From positions 67,770 through 94,831 of the forward strand of contig VHZZ01000237.1 in assembly GCA_009801015.1 (NCBI GenBank): a stretch of DNA of 27,062 nt. The letters are read 5' to 3'. Both the position numbers and the translations under genes were made by a program. Position 1 is the stretch's first letter. The number at the start of each line of letters is the position of its first letter. Under the pieces are notes generated by a model. That model did no database searches. It was not told the DNA's origin and was given only the letters and a program-made list of their open reading frames with translations. Of the stretch, positions 19,601-27,062 are shown piece by piece. Source of the DNA: Silene noctiflora (taxonomy: Eukaryota; Streptophyta; Magnoliopsida; Caryophyllales; Caryophyllaceae).

Positions 19601-20495
19601 AGCCTCCCTTGAGAGAAATGATTCTAGAAACTCCCTCGAGTCTGCCTTAGAGTCTTTGGACTTTAGCACGGTAGGTGAAATGGAAGGAGAAAGCGAAGTT
19701 GATCGCTTGAAACGCCAACTTGAGCATGATAGAAGGTTTTTGATTTCTTTGTTAAAGGAGTTGGAGGAAGAAAGGAATGCTTCTGCAAGTGCTACCAATG
19801 AAGCAATGGCAATGATAACAAGACTTCAGGAAGAGAAAGCTGCTTTACAAATGGAAGCCTCACACCATCTAAGGATGATGGAAGAGCAAGCCGAATATGA
19901 CATGGATGCTCTAGATAAGTTAAATGAGTTAGTCACAGAAAAGGAGAAAGAGATTCAGAATCTCGAAGAAGAACTTGATTATTACCGTGTCAAGTATCCA
20001 AACGAGCTGATCCAAGATGATGTAGGGGACCCACATTCAGATGCAAGCCCTCATGATCCATGGCTAGTTACTCAGGAAGAAAGGGAATATCTTTCAAATT
20101 GTCTTAGAAAATTGGAGGAGAAACTTAGCCTCTTTAACGAAGATGGTGAGAATTCGTTTGACTTGATATCGGAGGATGCTGGTCATGAAGTGATGGGCGA
20201 AATGGAAAGCAATTCCTTGGTAACTAAGGAAAGCCTTGAAACACTAGTTAAACAATCCAAATCTAGTGGAATACATAAAGATGCTGAAACTGCTAGCATT
20301 ATAAATGAAGTATCAAGACTAAACGAAAGGCTTCAAATACTTGAAGCTGATCGCACTTTTATTGAGCATGCCATCAAGGCACTCAACGATGGACAGGAAG
20401 AGCTGATACAAGAGATTGCATCTCATCTCCGAGAATTGCATAAGGTTGGGATTAAAAGATATCAAAATTCCTTCGAGGATAAAGACGTCCCATAG
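16617..20495 (+). CDS. Myosin-binding protein (MyoB family, DUF593/GTD-binding domain)
   Basis: Two coding exons, 16617-18381 and 19171-20495, join at a phase 1 intron to give 1029 residues. A membrane segment lies at about 18-46. It is followed by the family's Cys-rich N-terminal block (CELPIPCLLC, then C/H residues to about 115). Residues about 226-467 are a tandem repeat. The GTD-binding coiled-coil domain spans about 762-861, from EGESEVDRLKRQLEHD to EEELDYYRVKYP, and another coiled coil lies near 969-1021. In Arabidopsis MYOB1-4 bind the globular tail of myosin XI and mark motile vesicles driving cytoplasmic streaming, which the layout fits. I cannot say which paralogue this is. The start is ATG 16617 because the six codons upstream begin with TTG, not ATG. 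A second in-frame donor at 18388 (GTAAGT) would add two residues. Confidence 0.9.
17292..18014 (+). repeat. Five tandem copies of a 50-codon repeat inside the myosin-binding protein gene
   Basis: Units start at 17292, 17442, 17577, 17727 and 17877. Lengths are 150, 135, 150 and 150 bp, then a degenerate last copy. A partial copy precedes them from about 17221. The protein unit contains QASSTIIHVREKIEDPLAH, then IGFTELKISSDTESDIQ and DSLEEA. Unit 2 lacks five codons (ASDIH). Units 1-4 are nearly identical in nucleotides, including silent positions, indicating recent expansion. All length changes keep frame. Confidence 0.95.
18382..19170 (+). other. Coding-region intron of the myosin-binding protein gene
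   Basis: The intron is 789 nt, bounded by AAAG|GTAAAT and TTTCTTACAG. Its start stays open for 39 codons and encodes a hydrophobic tail (see findings). A coding-like block at about 18950-19060 does not splice in frame to either exon. Confidence 0.75.
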
Positions 20496-21860
20496 AAAGG
20501 TGAGTTCTGTAACTGCTTTTTCCACTCTACCGATTTAGAAGTCTACTTGTCTTTGAAAATCTGATGATTTTGAACATAATTTATTTGTTTCAAAAGCTAC
20601 TCTTTTTTACTTGAGTTTTGCTTGCGCTTCTGAAGTATAGCTGGTGCAGTTGGTTGACGAAATTCACGATGAAGCAATTTTCATTGTGGGCACTGGGGTA
20701 ATGTTCTTTATAGGTGGCAGACTTGATTCACGTCCAGTATTCCATAAAATTTTTTCCTCCTAATCGCTGTTAATTTAATTCCCATTTAATTTTCTGCGTA
20801 AACCTGTTTAAATGTTTCTTTGTCTTTATGCCTTACCCTGTTCTTCTTTCAATACTTTTAGCCTATAAGCTTCGGTTTTTTTGGTGTGTTTTCTCTCATT
20901 TTTCATTGTTCTAAACTTCTACTTCACTTTGACGGGTTCATAAGATGATTATAATAGCCGTTCTTAAATCGTTTTAGGAGTAAGGCTTTGTTGCGTTGTA
21001 GACTTGCAGGCTCACTTCTTTGCTATGTCTTACTACTTTGGAAATATTCTATAGTTTATACTAAATGGATTTTTGAATACTGCTTTACCTACCTACCCAG
21101 TTCTGGTTCCGTTTTCTAATGCTGAAGTCATATGAGCGTATTTTCTTAATTTGGTTTGACCTCACAAAGAATAATTTTGTTGATCAAAGTTTGAGCAAAA
21201 CCTATAGATCCATGTGCTAATTACTGTCTTATTTCATGATTCTGTAGGTAACTAATGAGTAGTGACGATGATATCAGCAAAACCTGAAGATTCCATAGAT
21301 ACTGCATTTCATGATTTGATTATTTCCTCTCCGATATCCTTTGGCTTTGGAGTATGATAGAAGAAAGTAAGACTCCACTTCCTATAATCTAAATTCGTAA
21401 GTTGCAGCTTAAACGTAGTTATCGACGCAATTTCAAAATGGTTCACCCGGAAACGACTTCGTTTTGGTGCGTAACACCAGGGAAATGAACATCATGTGAC
21501 AGATGCATGTCATAGGACTGACTCGTGGCCCTCGGACACTAAAAAGTTAAACTTTTGTGTACATTTGGGAATTCAGTGCTAAAAATTTTAAATTTAAATT
21601 TATGTAGTAATATTGTTAGATTTTTCGATCGGACGAGTATCATTGATGTGTTTGCTTTCCATCTCCCCGCCTTCATATTTTGTAGTCTAGTTCTATAGGA
21701 TGTTATCCTACAATGTCTACCCTATAGGACTGTAACAATTGCATTCATATGTTTCAGGTAGCCGAGGGAGTATTATTTCCACACAGCTAATGGCGGTGTA
21801 TGTGCAGCGGTGTTCATATGAAGATGTAAATCTTGAGATAGTTATCAGTTTGCAGATTTC
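20496..21860 (+). other. 3' UTR of the myosin-binding protein gene with probable intron
   Basis: Five nucleotides after the TAG stop is a near-perfect donor, AAAG|GTGAGT, at 20500. Possible acceptors are TTCTGTAG at about 21247 and ATGTTTCAG at about 21759. The rest is AT-rich with no gene. The exact exon structure and polyadenylation site cannot be set by eye. Confidence 0.45.
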
Positions 21861-22757
21861 TCTTGTTTAGTGTGAGTTTTTTTAGTTTCACATTTTTTAT
21901 ATATTGATTTTGTTTTGTTTGATCATTTTGGCTAGATATTAGACGTCTGAGAGGGTCAATGGTGTTGTTTACTGCGTGTAAACGCTAATATTAGCGGAAT
22001 GTATTAAGGTTTCCGTCTAATGGAGAATAGTGTGTATGGAGTCTTTCCCTGAGTTGAAAACACGAAGAAGCTGTTGTCGGCCTGCTTTGTATATTCCGTA
22101 AAATGACACACAACGCTCAATACTTCCTTCATCACTTCCTTAATCTTCGACTGTGTTATATTTTTGCGTTGAATATTTTAGGTCTAATTCCTCAGGAAAA
22201 TGCACTTTTGCTGTACTACTATGGTTTCCATGGGGGACCTTCTTGGCCAGGGAAAACTTAAGAAAAAGTACATCACTGCAAGTGACTCGGAATGGCTGAT
22301 AAACCCGCTTAAGGATTTGCAGGTACAAAGAATCATCGCGTAAGCATATAGTACTTATTTTGATTCGGAGTGTCTTTTATAGTTATTTTTTATACTAGGA
22401 AATTTTGAACAAACTTGAAAAAATATAGGGAATTAGACGGACTAGCAAAAATTCAAATTATGTTTCACGATAGACACAAAACTCGGACTTATATACTATT
22501 ACATTGTGTTATTGTCATCAAAATCAACCTACCAAAGCTATATTTTTCATGAGAAATAAAAGTTGACATGTGCAAATGTGCAATAACAAGGGAAGATCTA
22601 TTACCATCGAAATTCTTCTAATTCCGTAATACTACGTATATAATGAGCTTAATATTCCGAAAAGAAATAATTGAAATATCTGATGAGCGGTTAAAGCATC
22701 TCTTGACGGTATACAAATCTCATCTTTCAATTTCGAAGTTGTTCGTGGGTCAAAGTC
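21861..22757. other. Intergenic, no gene seen
   Basis: AT-rich sequence with only short unsupported open frames on both strands (22140-22328 and 22632-22880). It may include the 3' end of the preceding gene. Confidence 0.5.
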
Positions 22758-22985
22758 CAAAACATGGAAGGTTTTATAACAAGGTATTCGTCCAAAATAA
22801 AACAAAAATGCGAGAAAATAAATTAAAAAAAGGTTTTTAAAAGGTATTAATAATTTCCCAAACATCGAAGGTTTTAACAAGGTATTCGTCCAAAATAAAA
22901 TAAAAATGCGAGAAAATAAATTAAAAAGACGGTTTTAACAAGGTATTCAATTGAAGTAAAACAATAATGCAGAAAAATCAAAAAA
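22758..22985. repeat. Short tandem repeat abutting the tRNA gene
   Basis: AACATGGAAGG (22761) and AACATCGAAGG (22861) start two copies about 100 bp apart. They share AACAAGGTATTCGTCCAAAA and AAAATGCGAGAAAATAAATT. A third, shortened and divergent copy starts near 22937 and runs into the tRNA 3' flank. It is A-rich and non-coding. The A runs just left of 22986 provide the T-rich RNA polymerase III stop on the minus strand. Confidence 0.8.
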
Positions 22986-23010
22986 TGCGGTGAGCGTGGA
23001 TCGAACACGC

Positions 23011-23053
<43 letters not shown>

Positions 23054-23058
23054 CCCGC
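22986..23058 (-). tRNA. tRNA-Phe (anticodon GAA)
   Basis: The minus strand reads GCGGGGATAGCTCAGTTGG at the 5' end and closes with CTCACCGC plus discriminator A, 73 nt with no intron. The anticodon GAA is at 23025-23023. The A box (TAGCTCAGTTGG) and B box (GTTCGATCC) are intact. The sequence matches the plant cytosolic tRNA-Phe I know, including its usual G-A mismatch in the acceptor stem. A T6 run downstream acts as terminator, and a CAA within AT-rich DNA upstream suits plant tRNA promoters. It appears functional. Confidence 0.96.
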
Positions 23059-24296
23059 TACTTGTTATAATTCTTACTATTATGTTATACATAGTAATAC
23101 GTTTGTATTTTGTGCTTGTTTACGTTATCGATCATTATCAAGCTTGATATGAAATTCTTGCCATGCATAATGTAATCATCCCCTGTATTATTATATATGG
23201 ATTACTTAATTTGTTTTACTTCTATCGATAATTAAATTAAGGTTTCGGAATCATAATATATGATCTCCATAAATTATGATAGAAAGGGAGCAAAGGGAAA
23301 GTGTTGGGAATTAAGAAAGAAAATGGTGGGAATGAGGCATCAGGCATATATGACTTGAGAAGCACAAAACCTGGCCTGCATGTGTAGGAAGACTCATTCT
23401 TCATTCCAAATATTTTCTCATTATCGGATGTAAATAAACATCTACTTGTTATTCCGACTCAACACATTCTTTACCATTTTACTTTTGATAATTTTGAATA
23501 AACGTACTAACGTTAATGAGCTAGTAATGGTGGACTCAAAAAATTTTGTTTCCAAACGTCCCCGATGAAAATGTAAAGCTTATTTTTATATTTATATAAA
23601 AAAAAATATAATTTGTTTTTTATTTTGACGTAACAATGCACAAAAAGTTTGTTTCCCGATATCCAAGGACCCAGGATATGTTGTGAGCTAGAATAACTAT
23701 TTTTTTTTTACCGTGTCCTGTTTAGTTTTACAAAAATCGTGTTTTTTTCCTTTAATATATTGCTTGACCATGAAATTGTTTTTTTAGACACTTATTTTAA
23801 TATATTGTTTATTGAGTAAAACCAATATATCAAAGCTACTAAAAAAAAAATCAAAGCTAGGCAGATAGATAAACTCTCGCCTTACCGTTTGAGACGGTCC
23901 TTTTACATAAAAATACTCATAAATTAATGAATGTTAGTTTAACCAAAAAAAACCATCTCACATAAATAATAAAAGAGTCTTATTTTATAATTTGTGTCTA
24001 CATTAACTTATCGGGATATTCAATGGACTTTGGTTTGTATAGCTTATATGGGCCGATCCAGGCCCAAAATATTACAGTGTAACTTGTAACCCAAGACTTG
24101 TTTATAAATCTCCTCATAATAATTTAGAGTATTTTTATACAATGAAGACTAATTCTAATTTTGATGCAAAAATCCGCGCTTTTGAATTCAAACCTTTTTC
24201 TTATTGACTTTTTATTACTCCATGTCTCCATCTACTCAACTCACAACTCCTACTACAAATCTACAACTATTTAAACACTTATTCTCTCAACCCTTG
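23059..24296. other. AT-rich intergenic region between tRNA-Phe and the small peptide gene
   Basis: No gene is visible. It contains T- and A-runs and one GAGACGGTC-family element, listed separately. Confidence 0.6.
23890..23998. mobile_element. GAGACGGTC-family repeat copy
   Basis: GTTTGAGACGGTCCTTTTAC opens the block and AAAAGAGTCTTATTTTATAA with TTTGTGTC closes it. The order and spacing match the copy at 12606-12715, about 11 kb away. It is non-coding and degenerate. Confidence 0.45.
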
Positions 24297-24541
24297 CTAA
24301 CCAATAACCATCCTCATTTCTCTTTAAATCTTCCAAAAATATCCACGTACCAATTTCTGACAAATCGTTAAACCCCATTTTAATAACTCGATATTCTCTT
24401 ACTATAAACATAATAATAAAATCTACTAACCATTTTCTTTTCTACTTAACCTCCCAAAAATATCCACATACCAATTTCTAATAAATCATCGATCCTAGAG
24501 TTATTATACCTTAATAACTCGATATTCTCTTACTATAATCA
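24297..24541 (+). promoter_or_regulatory. Tandemly duplicated promoter core of the small peptide gene
   Basis: Two units (about 24297-24418 and 24427-24541) share CCAAAAATATCCAC (24332 and 24454) and an exact 27 bp block beginning TAATAACTCGATATTCTC (24381 and 24512). The block includes TACTATAA, a TATA-like element. The second TATA lies about 60 nt before the ATG at 24592, a natural distance for a short leader. Two alternative start sites are possible. Confidence 0.6.
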
Positions 24542-24591
24542 GGCTAAAAAAAACCTGGGCTACTCCAAATATCGTCAATATTAATAAGATT

Positions 24592-24882
24592 ATGAATCTA
24601 TTAAAAACAATATTAATTTGTTACATTATTTTTGGAGTAAGCTTCCAACAAATAATGGCAATAAGACCTTTGGTGGCGTTGGAGACGGATGAATTATTAT
24701 TGCTTCAAAGAGGTCTGGTCTTTAACTCTCTTCCCAAGGGCCGGTTTCGACCATCAACGGCATCACCATGCACATTTATCCCAATCAAAGGCAGAGGCAG
24801 GTGCACCATTGAAGTAAATAACGTCGACCTTGTTCGTAAGCTTCAGTCGGGTTCGAAAATGGCTAACCAAGAACAACAATGA
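24592..24882 (+). CDS. Small predicted secreted peptide or protein, family not identified
   Basis: A one-exon frame of 96 residues starts at ATG 24592 and ends with TGA. Residues 1-23 look like a signal peptide: a basic Lys, then a hydrophobic core (TILICYIIFGVSF), with cleavage likely after IMA. The mature part is about 73 residues. It has only two Cys, C60 and C71, enclosing TFIPIKGRGR. PSTASPC, before the first Cys, resembles the Pro/Ser-rich 'PSxxSPC' ends of small plant secreted peptides, but I cannot name a family. The TATA-like element about 60 nt upstream, the leader peptide and the matching length make it a likely real gene. Secretion and a signalling or defence role are inferred. 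A perfect hairpin begins at the stop codon. Confidence 0.7.
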   Translation: MNLLKTILICYIIFGVSFQQIMAIRPLVALETDELLLLQRGLVFNSLPKGRFRPSTASPCTFIPIKGRGRCTIEVNNVDLVRKLQSGSKMANQEQQ

Positions 24883-24909
24883 ACATAAACCAAGGTTGTT
24901 TATGTTCAT
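24879..24909 (+). repeat. Perfect 12 bp hairpin starting at the peptide gene stop codon
   Basis: ATGAACATAAAC (24879-24890) pairs with GTTTATGTTCAT (24898-24909) around a 7 nt loop, CAAGGTT. The stop TGA (24880-24882) lies within the first arm. A weaker alternative pairing links GCTAAC upstream with GTTAGC downstream. It would be a stem-loop at the start of the 3' UTR. Confidence 0.8.
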
Positions 24910-25032
24910 GCTTACGAATGAAGTTAGCTAAAACATTGTTTAATTTTTTCCTTTTTTTTTTTTTGAACAACTTTAACGCTGTTCATTACTGTAATGGTTT
25001 AATTGGTTAGTATGTAAATTGTATAAAATATT

Positions 25033-25269
25033 TCATACTGATTTATAGACGTATAGTTTTTGTACAAAAGAGGGTAAAAACCCGGAAATAAAACTAGCTA
25101 GAAACAATACGAGGAAGAGAGCTAGACCGAGTAGATCTTCACGCAAAATAGAACGAAGTGGAGGAGGAGGGCCAGGGGCTTCAAGATGAGTTATGTTTGT
25201 AGACGAGACGACTCCTTGATTAGCTAGCCAGTAAACATTTATAGACGTATCGTAGTACGGTAGTAAACC
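25033..25269 (-). other. Open stretch of 78 codons without Met, with a C-terminal membrane segment
   Basis: The minus strand is open from just after a stop at about 25272 to TGA at 25035-25033. It includes VYWLANQGVVSSTNI, then HLEAPGPPPPLRSILREDLL. The next 20 or so residues are strongly hydrophobic (GLALFLVLFLASFISGFL). The block is clearly less AT-rich than its surroundings. No ATG is present, so it could be a last exon of a minus-strand gene, a fragment, or chance. No family recognised. Confidence 0.25.
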
Positions 25270-25636
25270 TCAAGTACATGACTAATTTGATTGTATTTGT
25301 AAGGTGTATTTTAATTATAAATAAATAAATGATTGAAACGAAAGTAATAATATTAACCATATTCCGTGAATTATTATTGTTGACAAATTTTGGTGTCGAG
25401 CTATTATCTCAAAGTTTCAATATTTTTCTAACATAAATTTAGCAATTTTCGACAACATGGTACAAATAATACTCCTACAATGCAAGTAGAATGATGCCTT
25501 GTAAGAATCTTCCTAAGATCTACGGAGTACAATTTTTGATATAAGTGTTGATCATGAAGCATACAATTCAAGTATTGAACAGAACCATTATTGTCGAGTA
25601 CGGCTTTATTCCTTTGCGCTCGAGTGAACTGAATTG

Positions 25637-25728
25637 AGTTGAACTAAACTGAGATGAATAGAGCTGGCCTAAAGCGAGTTGAACTGAGATGAATAGAACT
25701 GGACTAAAGTGAGTTGAATAAGAGCTGA
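25637..25728. repeat. Degenerate tandem repeat of GAGTTGAACT...GGACTAAAG units
   Basis: Units begin with GAGTTGAA near 25637, 25676 and 25711. They share ACTGAGATGAATAGA and CTGGCCTAAAG or CTGGACTAAAG. The unit is about 35-39 bp and non-coding. A related CTGAACTTATAGG vocabulary recurs at about 26470-26620. Confidence 0.65.
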
Positions 25729-25739
25729 AAAAAACCAGG

Positions 25740-26755
25740 CCTAATAAATGAGTTAACAAAATCTGATTTTAAGTTGACTCATTTAGAATAATAGTTGAGA
25801 CAAATCTCATAAAAACAATTTTTTAAAAAATTAAGCCTTGGAAAAATAAAATAACATTAATTTTGCAATATATTAACGTAAAAAGTTAGTCTATTGTAAA
25901 GCGGTTTTACATTAATATACTCCTAAATCGGCTTCAAACACTACTTCATTTATAAATAAAAGTAATTACTAAAAAATATCGTTGTACGGTAAATTTGTGC
26001 AAAATCGCCTTACACAGGGCTTATCATCACTTTTTTTTTTTTATGGTTAAAGCAGTTGATAAACAAAGTCCTGGGTCCTGACTCGTGACTTGAAATTCTG
26101 TGATTTTAAATTGGACTAATAATCTCTGAAACAAAGACGGCTTTTAAACTGGGCCGTGTTGAAAGTTGATTAGCAAATCGAGATTAAACCCAATACAGTT
26201 TATGGGCCCAATAAGTTGCTGGATGGAGGTATTTGTCTATCACAAATTGCATGAATCCATTTTTGGCATAAGACTAACCCGATAACAAAAAAATCCTAAG
26301 AAAATGCTTCATAAATAGCCGATGTTGCACCGAAAAAGGAAACTTCAAAAACTACGGGTCGAGGATCAGGTCTCGGTCCAGACCAACTGATCCAATCTGA
26401 TTTATTTTACTGGTCCGGACCTAAACTAGCTCAACCCTAGTTGAACCATTTTGAACTAATTAAATTTATAAGATTTGAACTGAACTTATGTGAGCTGAAC
26501 TTATAGGAAAATGGGTGTGAATCGAACCAAACTTTTCTATACCTATAGGATCTAAACTGAATTTATAGGGGTATGAATTGGATAAAACTTATAGGATCTT
26601 AAAATGAACTTAAAAAGAGGTGACGTTAAATCCAAAAGAACAATGCTTAAATCTTATTTGATTCGAGTTTTGAAGAATTCTGAGTTGAGAATAAGAGAGT
26701 TGAAATATTTTTCCCCAAAATGCACTCTCCTATATAAGGCAACAATTGATTAGAT
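25740..26755. other. AT-rich intergenic DNA with degenerate repeats
   Basis: No gene is seen. About 26440-26620 is made of loosely repeated AACTGAACTTATAGG-like words, and about 25900-25945 resembles part of the GAGACGGTC family. Confidence 0.5.
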
Positions 26756-26811
26756 TTTCATTAATTAAACTTTTATCGTTTCATTAACTAAACTTTTATC
26801 GTTTCATTAAC
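26756..26811. repeat. 23 bp tandem repeat, two and a half copies
   Basis: TTTCATTAA(T/C)TAAACTTTTATCG occurs at 26756-26778 and 26779-26801, with a partial third copy to 26811. The two full copies differ at one base, so the duplication is recent. Confidence 0.9.
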
Positions 26812-27062
26812 ATAATCTTTTCATGGAATTATAATTTTTTAATCAAACTCTAAACTATAAATTTTTAATTAAAATAAAACAAAACTAGTATAAACACATA
26901 AATTACAAATTGCTAAATTTTTCATTTGGTGTTATTATTAGGGAATGATTTAATGCATAATCACTTGGTGCTCGTTTGGTTGATACGGGAATAGAACTCC
27001 CGTGTTAATTTCCAATTCACTGGAATCCAACTCCCACATACAATTCCCATGAAATGTGAAAA
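26812..27062. other. AT-rich end of window, no gene seen
   Basis: From about 26968 the text GCTCGTTTGGTTGATACGGG resembles the ends of small plant DNA elements that start with GTTTGGTT. The rest of any such element would lie past the window edge. Confidence 0.35.

Noticed and set aside
22140-22880. Short open frames on both strands near 22.1-22.9 kb
   Set aside because: Low complexity, overlapping on opposite strands, partly inside the tandem repeat.
22758-22985. Repeat array near the tRNA as a CRISPR-like array
   Set aside because: Units are adjacent and diverged with no unique spacers of constant size, and this is plant nuclear DNA.

Overview
This is nuclear DNA of a flowering plant, almost certainly a eudicot. 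The genes have GT-AG introns, long AT-rich intergenic stretches and a plant-type cytosolic tRNA-Phe. Their proteins match the plant families FLK (KH-domain RNA-binding), MUSTANG (domesticated Mutator transposase) and DUF593 myosin-binding proteins. Repeated GAGACGGTC-containing elements and a Stowaway MITE would fit Caryophyllales (spinach, beet, quinoa or Silene relatives). That placement is an impression from repeat style and is not proven. Two N positions (282 and 386) show that this is an assembly, not a finished clone.

Layout. Positions 1-694 hold the 5' end of a minus-strand gene of unknown function that leaves the window on the left. It shares a roughly 500 bp divergent promoter with FLK. 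FLK (plus strand, about 1230-8640) has a non-coding first exon, a 1.9 kb leader intron and six coding exons predicted to encode 561 residues with three KH domains. The leader intron carries teloboxes, a strong G-quadruplex-type purine tract and a Stowaway MITE. Converging on FLK from the right is MUG1 (minus strand, CDS 9479-11743), a one-exon coding region with a spliced 5' leader reaching to about 13470. A 267 bp tandem duplication lies in one leader intron. Arabidopsis FLK (At3g04610) and MUG1 (At3g04605) have consecutive locus numbers, so the pair looks like ancient conserved microsynteny.

Positions 13500-15450 are AT-rich and gene-poor, with one Helitron-like 3' end. A myosin-binding protein gene (plus strand, CDS 16617-20495) follows. 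It has a spliced leader, a 3-codon uORF, two coding exons, a lineage-specific-looking tandem protein repeat, and a probable intron just after the stop codon. A tRNA-Phe(GAA) gene lies on the minus strand at 22986-23058 beside a short tandem repeat. At 24592-24882 is a small predicted secreted peptide gene with a duplicated promoter core and a perfect hairpin that begins at its stop codon. The right end (25-27 kb) is AT-rich repeat debris plus one Met-less open stretch with a membrane segment.

The genes are not an operon or a pathway. FLK acts in the nucleus on RNA and flowering time, MUG1 is a domesticated transposase, and the myosin-binding protein is a cytoplasmic membrane receptor for myosin XI. 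I saw no clearly new biological system. The most unusual items are an exact 27 bp copy of the MUG1 zinc-knuckle coding sequence in its own 3' flank (where it is part of a perfect hairpin), the FLK intronic G-tract, the expanding repeat in the myosin-binding protein, and the small peptide gene.
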